NCBI GenBank assembly: GCA_018648645.1 | Contig: JABGQS010000016.1 | Coordinates: forward strand, 1 to 55,128 | Reading direction: 5' to 3' | DNA from: Clostridia bacterium | GTDB taxonomy: Bacteria; Bacillota; Clostridia; Christensenellales; SZUA-584 | Length of the DNA stretch: 55,128 nucleotides | Shown here: positions 48,551 to 55,128 of the stretch, in pieces | Position numbering within the stretch: the first letter of the stretch is position 1 | Layout: every line of letters begins with the position of its first letter | The notes under the pieces: model-generated | Database searches by the model: none | What the model was told of the DNA's origin: nothing | Seen by the model: only the letters and a program-made list of their open reading frames with translations | Position numbers and translations under genes: made by a program

Positions 48551-48928
48551 ATGATTACAGCCTATATTGGAAGCAGCCTTTTCTTTTTGATTTTGGTTTT
48601 ATATATTTTGTTAGCCGCCGGTGTGCCCCTTGGTGAGCTTGCAATGGGCGGCAAGTATAAAATCATGCCGAAAAAATATCGCATTACATGTGCGATAAGT
48701 GTGTTAGTGCAGGCATTCGCCATCCTCGTACTGTTGCAGCTTGGGGGTATATTTTCAATTGGGCTGCATGAAAACACTGCAAGAATCTTAGGCTATTTCT
48801 TTGCGGCATACCTTTTTATTAATATGATCATGAATGCAAAATCAAAGAGCAAGAAGGAAAAGTTTATTATGACACCGATATCTGCGATTATTGCAGTCTG
48901 TTTTTTATATACGACAATAGTATCATAA
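48551..48928 (+). CDS. small four-helix membrane protein
   Basis: Protein of 125 residues, ATG 48551 behind GAAGGAGAATCGT. Four hydrophobic segments lie at about 2-24, 44-66, 75-92 and 104-122, with a GVPLGELAMGGKY loop after the first and a Lys-rich loop (NAKSKSKKEKF) before the last. I do not recognise the family by name. It is isolated in the repeat field. Confidence 0.7.
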   Translation: MITAYIGSSLFFLILVLYILLAAGVPLGELAMGGKYKIMPKKYRITCAISVLVQAFAILVLLQLGGIFSIGLHENTARILGYFFAAYLFINMIMNAKSKSKKEKFIMTPISAIIAVCFLYTTIVS

Positions 48929-48994
48929 GACAAATTTCATAAACGAGACAATCTGAAAAAACCAGTATGCGTATGTACGGATTTTCCGCTGCGG

Positions 48995-49300
48995 CTTTGC
49001 TATGCAAAGGGAAGCTTCTCGCCGAGGTTGGGAGCGGGGGAGCGTCCTTCGGACAAGAAGTGAGCGTCCTTCGGACAGGAAATGACAGAATATGGTAGTA
49101 GAGAGTTTTTGAGGAGTAGGTAAATAGGCGGGCTATGCTATGCAACGGAAACCTGCTTGGCGAGGTTGGGAGCGGGGGAGGTGAGATGGCGACTGCGCTT
49201 GGGGTGACGGCGGTTGTGTTTCTCGGACAAGAGGGGGGGGGTCCTTCGGACTAAGATGGCAGAATATGGAAGTAAAGGAATATTGAAGTTTGTGTGGTGT
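48995..49300. repeat. repeat field, further decayed units
   Basis: Two units at about 48998-49130 and 49138-49300, each starting GCTATGCAA(A/C)GGAAxC followed by CTCGCCGAGGTTGGGAGCGG or a close variant, then CGTCCTTCGGACAAG hairpins (two copies 22 bases apart at 49048-49080), then GACAGAATATGGTAGT or GGCAGAATATGGAAGT. They are related to the units at 48060-48490. Confidence 0.65.
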
Positions 49301-49369
49301 TTCAAACAGCGGTAAAATGGTTATATATATAAGTATTAATTTTGGCGCGTGCATTAGAAAGAGGAATTA

Positions 49370-49398
49370 TTGTGCAACGACAGATTTTTTGATATAAT
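49370..49398 (+). promoter_or_regulatory. putative sigma-A promoter of cassette 2
   Basis: TTGTGC (49370-49375), 17-base spacer, TATAAT (49393-49398). The surrounding bases parallel those of cassette 1 at 9929-9957. Confidence 0.65.
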
Positions 49399-49413
49399 AG
49401 TGAGGTGAAATAT

Positions 49414-49917
49414 ATGAGGAAGCTTTTTATAATAGTGGTTTGCATATGTATGCTTGGGGGATGCTCGAGCGTAGGTGTGCAGGGAACGCAGGTCGAAAAC
49501 ATGCCGGAGCAGGAAACGCAGCCTGAAAACGCGTTGACGCAAAAGCTTGATACCTTATCGTTTGAGACGGTTTCGGATTATTACTCGAGAAATGTTGTGC
49601 AGGATGGCGTGGAAATAACCGAAATGTTTGTAATCGAGGAAAAACGTTTTGTAAGGATTGCATTGGGCGACGATGAAGAGGAAGTGTTTGCGTATAATTA
49701 TGCCAGCGATGAGTTTACTTATCTGTACTTTCTTGCGGATGAGCTTGTTGTCAAAGTTGTTTATAACATCGGGGACGACAAAGTGATTGAAGATGAAGAT
49801 GATTTTATAGATTTGGTTAAGATAGAAGCTATTGAGTTGAAGGAGTATTTTACATCGCTGATAGAGACTGCGGATATTAGCGTTGAAGAATTATTGAAAG
49901 GCGGCGAGATATTATGA
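49414..49917 (+). CDS. secreted lipoprotein of unknown function (cassette 2)
   Basis: Paralogue of the lipoprotein at 9972-10505, 167 residues. ATG 49414 follows GAGGTGAAATAT; a GTG nine bases earlier is possible. The signal MRKLFIIVVCICMLGGC ends at the lipidated Cys17, and the linker is shorter than in cassette 1. The globular part retains SDYYSRNVVQDG, DDEEEVFAYNY and FLADELVVKVVYNIGDDK almost unchanged. Overlaps the next start by ATGA. Confidence 0.82.
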   Translation: MRKLFIIVVCICMLGGCSSVGVQGTQVENMPEQETQPENALTQKLDTLSFETVSDYYSRNVVQDGVEITEMFVIEEKRFVRIALGDDEEEVFAYNYASDEFTYLYFLADELVVKVVYNIGDDKVIEDEDDFIDLVKIEAIELKEYFTSLIETADISVEELLKGGEIL

Positions 49918-50465
49918 ACAAACGATTAGTTGCATTGTTGATTGTGGTTGTAATGCTGTTGTTCCTTTTTAGCGTACCGGCATTGGCAGACGACGACGTT
50001 GATGGGGGCGGCTCGGACACGACAGAAGACGGTGGGCCCGGAAACGGTGGACCGCCGGATAAAGCAGCCAAAGCAGCTGCGAGAATGGCAAAATGGCTGG
50101 AGAGAAAAGCTAAAATTGAAGAGAAAAAAGCGCTGATAGAGGCCAGGAAAGAAGCTTTCTTTGCACTGAAAGAGCAAACGAAGCAAGATGTGGCTGCTCA
50201 AAAGGCGCTGATTAAAGAGCAGAAAGCGTTGATTATTGAACAGATTCATAGCATAAATGAGTTAGAGCCGCACGAGCGCGATGCGCTTAGAGCGGAAATT
50301 AAGCAGCTTTGGGGAGAAGTGCGCGCGACGCAAAGGTATCTGTGGCAGGTACGCCAAACGGCCGGAGAGGGTGCACGCGAGATTTTGGGTAAAGTGGAAG
50401 TAGCGGGCAGCGGAGTTGTTGCAGAGGATCTTCAAAAAATTGAGGGTTTGATGGATCAGTTGTAA
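49914..50465 (+). CDS. secreted coiled-coil protein (cassette 2)
   Basis: Paralogue of the coiled-coil protein at 10502-11029, 183 residues. Signal peptide 1-25 (ALADD), an acidic Gly-rich linker longer than in cassette 1, then the charged helical stretch (MAKWLERKAKIEEKKALIEA, FFALKEQTKQDVAAQKALIK, then ATQRYLWQVRQTA) and the ILGKVEVAGSG end. Both coupling and architecture are preserved between the two cassettes; function unknown. A terminator follows. Confidence 0.82.
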   Translation: MNKRLVALLIVVVMLLFLFSVPALADDDVDGGGSDTTEDGGPGNGGPPDKAAKAAARMAKWLERKAKIEEKKALIEARKEAFFALKEQTKQDVAAQKALIKEQKALIIEQIHSINELEPHERDALRAEIKQLWGEVRATQRYLWQVRQTAGEGAREILGKVEVAGSGVVAEDLQKIEGLMDQL

Positions 50466-50510
50466 GGAAGCATTGATATAAACAGATACTAGAAGATGTA
50501 TATTTTCTTG

Positions 50511-50546
50511 AATCGCAATCAGCGTAAATGTTGGTTGCGATTTTTT
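50511..50546 (+). terminator. rho-independent terminator after cassette 2
   Basis: AATCGCAA pairs with TTGCGATT across a 16-base loop and is followed by TTTT. Confidence 0.8.
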
Positions 50547-50597
50547 ATGTGATGCATTGAATCAGCTGAATAACGAAAAGTGCTGTGCAAAAGAAAC

Positions 50598-51797
50598 CTA
50601 CTCGCCGAACTTGCCGTGCCAGACGACTTCGCGGTAGTTTTGGGAGTCGGTGTCGCCCTCTGTGGAGAAGAGCAGGACGGTGGAGGTGCTTTCGAGAGCT
50701 AGAGCGGTTTGGAGACCTTTGTCTGCGCGCATGACGTACTCGAGGACGCCTGTGCCTACTGCGCCCGATTCGCCTGCTGTGACGGCGGGGTCGGTGTGCA
50801 GGGGTGCGGCGAGGATGCGCATGCCGTTGGCGGTGATGATGTCGTCGATTGAGAGGAAACCTTCGGCAAAGTTTTTGATGATGTTCCACGCTACGGGGTT
50901 GGGAACGCCGCAGGAGAGACCAGCCATGATGCTGTCCATGTCGCCGGTGACGCTGTGAGCTGTGCCGTCGGCCGCCACACCCGAAGCGTAGTAGCAGTTG
51001 GCTTGGTGGGGTTCCATGATGAATATTTTGGGTAGGTTGCCCTTGTATGTGTTGGCGATGCACGCGGTCATGGCTGCGGCAAAGCTGCCAACGCCCGCTT
51101 GCAGGAACACGTGAGTTGGGATTGTGCCGTTGAGCTGATGCAAAATCTCAACAAACATGCTGGAGTAGCCTTGCATGACGTAGAGAGGGAGAAGCTCATC
51201 TTCGCTTTCGCTGGTGTCGGCGATGGCAATCCAATTGTCGTAGAGGTCGCAAAGTTCGTATACCATTTGGACACAGCCGTCGTAGTTGGTGTCGGTGACG
51301 ATGACGTTTGCGCCCAGCGCTTCGATGGCGCGCACGCGGTCGGGCACGGTGCCTTTTGGCATGTAGACGACAGCGCTTTGGTTGAACTCTTTGGCTGCCC
51401 ATGCGACTGACTTGCCGTGGTTGCCGTCGGACGCGGCCGCGAAGGTGATGTCGCCGAGCTTGGATTTGACCTCGGGTGATTTTAAGTAGTCGAAGCTGAG
51501 GTCAGCTAAGTTTTTGCCGAGCAAGCCGCTTAGACATTGGGCGACGGCGTATGAGCCGCCTAGAAGCTTGAACGCTTTTAGGTCGCCGCGCTGTGACTCG
51601 TCCTTGAGGAAGATATCGGCTATGCCCATGTCGTCCGCGAGACCTTTAAGGCTGTGCAGGGGGGTGATGTTGTATTTGTCACCCATCGATTTGTGGAACG
51701 CGTTGACTTTGGCGATTTGCTGCGCGCTGAACAATGCGGTTTTGCCGCCGGGAGTGCCCGTTTTCATTTTGTTCTGCACAAAGTTTATATATGACAT
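50598..51797 (-). CDS. dpaL: diaminopropionate ammonia-lyase
   Basis: PLP-dependent fold-type II enzyme of 399 residues that breaks 2,3-diaminopropionate into pyruvate and two ammonia. The PLP Lys is K77 in DLKAFKLLGGSYAV, the Gly-rich phosphate loop and GVGSFAAAMTA follow, and the C-terminus is LLFSTEGDTDSQNYREVVW. Length fits DpaL (YgeX). It lies 10 bases after the sialidase-like gene and is probably co-transcribed. Portions of its 3' end reappear in decayed form at 48.1-49.3 kb. Confidence 0.92.
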   Translation of the reverse strand: MSYINFVQNKMKTGTPGGKTALFSAQQIAKVNAFHKSMGDKYNITPLHSLKGLADDMGIADIFLKDESQRGDLKAFKLLGGSYAVAQCLSGLLGKNLADLSFDYLKSPEVKSKLGDITFAAASDGNHGKSVAWAAKEFNQSAVVYMPKGTVPDRVRAIEALGANVIVTDTNYDGCVQMVYELCDLYDNWIAIADTSESEDELLPLYVMQGYSSMFVEILHQLNGTIPTHVFLQAGVGSFAAAMTACIANTYKGNLPKIFIMEPHQANCYYASGVAADGTAHSVTGDMDSIMAGLSCGVPNPVAWNIIKNFAEGFLSIDDIITANGMRILAAPLHTDPAVTAGESGAVGTGVLEYVMRADKGLQTALALESTSTVLLFSTEGDTDSQNYREVVWHGKFGE

Positions 51798-51807
51798 AAT
51801 TGATTCC

Positions 51808-52920
51808 TTACTTGATATCGAATTTCATGGCGATTGTTTTGCCCTGACCGTTTTCTACCGTCCAATGCGTTGTCATTATACTGCCATCGGACAACTTTAT
51901 TGCGCCCGGCTGACCGAATTTCAAGAAAGCGAAGACGGCAGCCATGGAGGTGTCTTTGACGATTGGGGCGTCGGGCTCCCAGATTACCGACTCGGATTCG
52001 ATGTTCCATTTGCCGTCTGAAAGATCGACGATGTAGGCGTAGATGCCGGGGCGGTCGGTGCCTTTGCGCATGGCGTGCAGGGCGAGAAGTTTGTTTTCGC
52101 CGATGGCGGTAATGCCGGACGCTTGACCGAAGATGCCTGTGTCGACGGGGTCTGAAAATGTAAGTCCGTTGTCGTAGGATATGGTGTATTGGTTGTTGTA
52201 GCTTTTGCCCGTGATGAGGTCTTCGCACCACGAGATGTTGACGATGGCTCCCGATTTCTCTAGCTGGCAAATGCGCTGCTCGTATGCCGAGACGTTTTCG
52301 CCCATGTCCATTACGATGACGTCGTCACTCCACGTTTTGCCTTTATCGCTGCTGCGAAGAAGACGACCGCAGGAAGGCTCGTACCGTACGCCGTCATAAG
52401 ACTGGAAAGAGGTGATGGGTGCTGCCCAGTCGCCGTTTGCAAGAACTGTTATGGGTGCGGAGGCTTCGATGGGTCCTTTGAAAACGCTGGGGACTTTTTC
52501 AGGTTTGCTCCATGTTTTGCCGTTGTCGCTGCTTTTCGATATGATTATATCGGAGGGCTGAACGCCGCCTGTTTTTGGGTTGCCGATTGTTTGGGTTTCG
52601 TCTTTGCGAAGGTATTCGTAGCCGAGAAGAATAACATTGCCGTTGCCGACATTGGTCGGTTTCATGGAGTCGGAAGTCATGACGGCAAAGTCGCTTTTGT
52701 CGTAGAACACGGGCAGAAGCTCCCACGTTTCGCCCTTGTCGCGGCTGAGGGAAAGGCGGGTGGTACCGTTGACGCTCTCGAACGCTTCGCCGACAACGTG
52801 AGTAGCGAGAATATCGCCGTTATCGAGCTGCGTGGCGCCGGGGAAAAAACTGTGTATGCTTTTGAGCGCGGGAGTTGGGTTGGTGTAAATAACATTTTCG
52901 CCGGTCTTGATAATTTTCAT
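51808..52920 (-). CDS. cytoplasmic sialidase-fold (BNR-repeat) protein
   Basis: Protein of 370 residues with a six-bladed beta-propeller marked by Asp-box repeats SRDKGETW, SSDNGKTW, SSDKGKTW and SYDNGLTF. No signal peptide or anchor is present; ATG 52920 follows GAGGAGGAAAACA. Sialidase-superfamily members hydrolyse sialic acids or act as lyases or binding proteins; catalytic Arg triad and Tyr/Glu cannot be assigned reliably, so activity is unknown. The gene is 10 bases upstream of dpaL and coupled with it, which points to amino-sugar or amino-acid salvage, but that is inference. Confidence 0.8.
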   Translation of the reverse strand: MKIIKTGENVIYTNPTPALKSIHSFFPGATQLDNGDILATHVVGEAFESVNGTTRLSLSRDKGETWELLPVFYDKSDFAVMTSDSMKPTNVGNGNVILLGYEYLRKDETQTIGNPKTGGVQPSDIIISKSSDNGKTWSKPEKVPSVFKGPIEASAPITVLANGDWAAPITSFQSYDGVRYEPSCGRLLRSSDKGKTWSDDVIVMDMGENVSAYEQRICQLEKSGAIVNISWCEDLITGKSYNNQYTISYDNGLTFSDPVDTGIFGQASGITAIGENKLLALHAMRKGTDRPGIYAYIVDLSDGKWNIESESVIWEPDAPIVKDTSMAAVFAFLKFGQPGAIKLSDGSIMTTHWTVENGQGKTIAMKFDIK

Positions 52921-53042
52921 TGTTTTCCTCCTCGAAATGAACGCAATATGCGAGTAATTTGTGGTTTGCAATCATAATATAACACAAGCAGATGGTGTTT
53001 GAAATGGTTTTGGAGAAAAAATATAAAAATAGAAAAAAGTGC

Positions 53043-53088
53043 TTGACAAATGATGTGTTACGATGTAATATTACATTGTAATATTACA
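53043..53088 (+). promoter_or_regulatory. blaI promoter with double palindromic operator
   Basis: TTGACA at 53043-53048 and TAATAT at 53066-53071 are 17 bases apart. TGTAATATTACA, a perfect 12-bp palindrome, occurs twice at 53064-53075 and 53077-53088 with centres 13 bases apart; the first covers the -10. This is a likely BlaI autorepression site. Confidence 0.75.
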
Positions 53089-53108
53089 TAAAACGGAATT
53101 GGAGATAT

Positions 53109-53474
53109 ATGATGGTGGTAAATATCGGCGAAAGCGAATGGTATGTGATGAAAGCGCTGTGGGAAAAAAGCCCACAAAGCGGGAATGATATCGTGAAGAT
53201 TGTGAGCGCGCGTACCGATTGGTCGCAAAGCACGATATTAACGATGGTGCGGCGCTTGGTGAAAAAGCAGGCGATCGGCGTGGAGAAGCAGAGCGTGATG
53301 ATGTATTATCCGCTGGTTGAAGAGGGTGAGATTGTGCGCAGGGAAACCGATTTGTTCGTCAAGAGGGTGTACGAAGGCTCGGTCAACATGTTGATAAAAG
53401 GCTATATTGAAAGCGGAGAGCTGTCGAACGAGGAGATTGACGCGCTTAGAAAAATGCTGGAGAAAACGAAGTAG
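53109..53474 (+). CDS. blaI: BlaI/MecI-family transcriptional repressor
   Basis: Repressor of 121 residues with a winged-helix domain at about 5-75 (IGESEWYVMKALWEKSPQSG, RTDWSQSTILTMVRRLVKK) and a C-terminal dimerisation helix region. BlaI/MecI represses its own operon until the BlaR1-type sensor triggers its cleavage; the usual cleavage region lies after about residue 100 but no firm site can be seen. It is followed after 9 bases by the M56 sensor gene, as in other bla-like operons. GGAGATAT precedes the ATG. Confidence 0.93.
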   Translation: MMVVNIGESEWYVMKALWEKSPQSGNDIVKIVSARTDWSQSTILTMVRRLVKKQAIGVEKQSVMMYYPLVEEGEIVRRETDLFVKRVYEGSVNMLIKGYIESGELSNEEIDALRKMLEKTK

Positions 53475-53483
53475 GAGTTTGTC

Positions 53484-55128
53484 ATGTCGCAGATTTTTGA
53501 AACGATACTTTCTATGTCGATAGGGGCGAGTGTGTTGGCGGTGCTTGTGCTGGCTGCAAGGGCGATAATAGGGCGCAGGCAGACTGTGGTGCTGACGATA
53601 TTGTTTGCGATGCTTATTGCGAAGCTGGTTGTGCCGCTGTCCATCGAGAGCAGGATTAGTATATTTAACATTTTACCCGAAGCAGTAGCGCAGTCTGCAC
53701 AGATCGATACGATTGGTACGCCAATTGAGGATGATGCTGTAATTGCAGCGATTTCGGATGAAGGGACGAGCGCGGCGGAGCAAGGCGGCACTGTCGCGCA
53801 AGCAGATGCGGATGAAGAGACAGCAGCGGTGTTGGTGCCCGAAACGAATACAAACGGAGCTGCAGACGTAGTGCCGGCGCCCAATGGGGCTGACGCGGTG
53901 GCAATGCTTGATACATATGCAAATGAAGCGGTATTGGGAGACGGCACGGCAATTGTGCAAGCGCAGCTGAATGCAAACACGGCAGAAGTAAGCACAGATA
54001 CGAGCGGCAGAGCACCGCCCAAAGCGCCGATGTCGGCAATAGACATATTGGCAATTGTGTGGCTGGCGGGCATTGCAGTAATGGTATCGATTATCGCGGC
54101 AAGCAACATTGCGTTTATGCGAAAGGTGAGGCGGAACAGGGCGTATACATCGCCGGGGTTTGACGAGATGTTGAGTCAATGTGCGGACGATCTGCGCATA
54201 CGGCAGAAAATTGGCGCGGTGCGCATGAGCGACATTAACACTGTGGCGGTGTGCGGGATATTCCGGCCGAAGCTGTTGATATCACCACAAGTGTTTGACG
54301 CGCTGGGTGAGCAGGAGAAGCGGCACGTGATTATGCACGAGCTAGGGCACATTAAGCGCAAGGATACGCTCGTGTGCTTGATACTGACGATTGTGAATGT
54401 GCTGCATTGGTTTAATCCGCTTGTGTGGATTGCGTTTGTGCTGTTTAGAAAAGACCTTGAGATTATGTGTGACAGCAAGGTTTTGCGCGGATTGCCGAGA
54501 GCAGAGCGTAGCCGCTATGCCAATACGCTGCTGACGCTGGTGGGTAAAACGGGGACGAAACGAAATCGTCTTGCCATGGCGATGTTTATGAGCAAGGCGG
54601 GTATTAAAAGGAGAATAGCTATGATAGCTAAATATAAACGAAACAAGCCGATTGTTGTTGCGCTGGCGCTGATTTTGGCGGTGGGGATTGCGATTACGGG
54701 GTGTACGGTTGGCACGACGGATATATCAAAAATTGGAGAGTGGGAAGCTGTTGAGATCGGAGACCTAGAGCTGCTTGCATCACATACGATTGATTACAGT
54801 GATTATGTTGGTGACAAGGCACGGGTGCATAACATTAAGAAAGCGGCGGAACTGCTGAACGGTATTCGTATTGGTCCCGATGAGCAGGTGGACCTGCTGT
54901 ACACAATAGGTCCAATTACAACGGAAAACGGATGGAGGAATGCGAGCGGAGTAAGCTGGGAGACCGTAATACTGCTTCTTGGACATGAGGACACTGAAAA
55001 TGAAACGACGCTTGGTGCTGACCCGCATACTGTTCAGACGGGCGGGGGAGTAGGTTTGGTGGCGACGGCATATTGCATAGTTGGAGTAAACGCCCGTATG
55101 GATCAGGTAATTAGTGGAGATATGGAGG
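53484..55128 (+). CDS. M56-family BlaR1-like sensor metalloprotease (runs off window)
   Basis: Open frame of at least 548 codons that continues beyond the right edge. N-terminal membrane helices at about 7-24 and 36-52; an unusually long acidic Ala/Thr/Glu-rich stretch at about 67-180 (EEDDAV, ADADEETAAVLVPETNTNGA) where other family members have a short loop; a further helix at about 190-212 (PMSAIDILAIVWLAGIAVMV without line length limits); and the zincin H285-E-L-G-H289 followed by RKDLEIMCDSKVL. After about 380 a membrane helix with a lipobox-like LAVGIAITGC leads into an extracytoplasmic region (DISKIGEWEAVEIGDLELL). No penicillin-binding domain is seen in the part present, so the signal may not be a beta-lactam. 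Confidence 0.85.
   Translation, partial: MSQIFETILSMSIGASVLAVLVLAARAIIGRRQTVVLTILFAMLIAKLVVPLSIESRISIFNILPEAVAQSAQIDTIGTPIEDDAVIAAISDEGTSAAEQGGTVAQADADEETAAVLVPETNTNGAADVVPAPNGADAVAMLDTYANEAVLGDGTAIVQAQLNANTAEVSTDTSGRAPPKAPMSAIDILAIVWLAGIAVMVSIIAASNIAFMRKVRRNRAYTSPGFDEMLSQCADDLRIRQKIGAVRMSDINTVAVCGIFRPKLLISPQVFDALGEQEKRHVIMHELGHIKRKDTLVCLILTIVNVLHWFNPLVWIAFVLFRKDLEIMCDSKVLRGLPRAERSRYANTLLTLVGKTGTKRNRLAMAMFMSKAGIKRRIAMIAKYKRNKPIVVALALILAVGIAITGCTVGTTDISKIGEWEAVEIGDLELLASHTIDYSDYVGDKARVHNIKKAAELLNGIRIGPDEQVDLLYTIGPITTENGWRNASGVSWETVILLLGHEDTENETTLGADPHTVQTGGGVGLVATAYCIVGVNARMDQVISGDME

Overview
The window reads as chromosome from a low-to-mid GC Firmicute of the class Clostridia, probably anaerobic and monoderm. 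The signs are a secretin-less Tad/Flp pilus locus, a Firmicutes-type 6S RNA, a DUF4364 protein, an NfnAB bifurcating transhydrogenase, a BlaI/BlaR1 pair, TTG starts behind good ribosome binding sites, and repeated extended -10 boxes of the form TGGTATAAT. No rRNA or CRISPR array is present. Species cannot be named from sequence alone.

Layout. 1-7.0 kb: Tad pilus operon (flp pilin, tadE, tadG-like, cpaB, cpaE, cpaF, tadB, tadC), then a DUF192 protein and a large membrane-anchored VWA protein. 10.0-11.7 kb: a secreted lipoprotein plus secreted coiled-coil protein (cassette 1) and two tiny membrane proteins. 12.0-13.4 kb: a graveyard of IS6, IS3 and tyrosine-recombinase remnants beside tRNA-Pro and tRNA-Thr. 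14.3-23 kb: housekeeping and envelope genes (sorbitol-6-P dehydrogenase-like SDR, CPBP protease, SH3/peptidoglycan-binding protein, S41 protease, trxB, glmM, glmS). 23-35.7 kb: an AT-rich Ser/Thr kinase interrupted by TAG, GNAT acetyltransferase, heme/FMN membrane protein, zinc-ribbon protein, cinA, DUF89 phosphatase, PQQ-like propeller, nfnAB and a Dabb protein.

35.8-43.9 kb: a complete one-strand bacterial microcompartment (BMC) operon: pduL, a flavoprotein-like gene, three BMC-P vertex proteins, pduP/eutE aldehyde dehydrogenase, pduS, a PduT-like BMC-T, two BMC-H shell proteins, deoC with an encapsulation-type N-terminal helix, and a GntR/UTRA regulator. This is best read as a deoxyribose-5-phosphate (sugar-phosphate-utilising) metabolosome: DeoC would release acetaldehyde in the shell, PduP and PduL would convert it to acetyl-CoA and acetyl-phosphate, and PduS with PduT could export electrons, because the locus holds no alcohol dehydrogenase.

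44.2-55.1 kb: DUF4364, a QueG-like Fe-S protein, tRNA-Val / 6S RNA / tRNA-Gln, a lone AT-rich CDC48-like AAA+ ATPase, a repeat field partly built from decayed copies of the dpaL 3' end, a second copy of the lipoprotein/coiled-coil cassette (cassette 2, with matching promoter), dpaL with a sialidase-fold partner, and blaI/blaR1 behind a double palindrome; blaR1 runs off the right edge. Several families of short palindromic dispersed repeats sit in the intergenic gaps, one of them inside the BMC operon.
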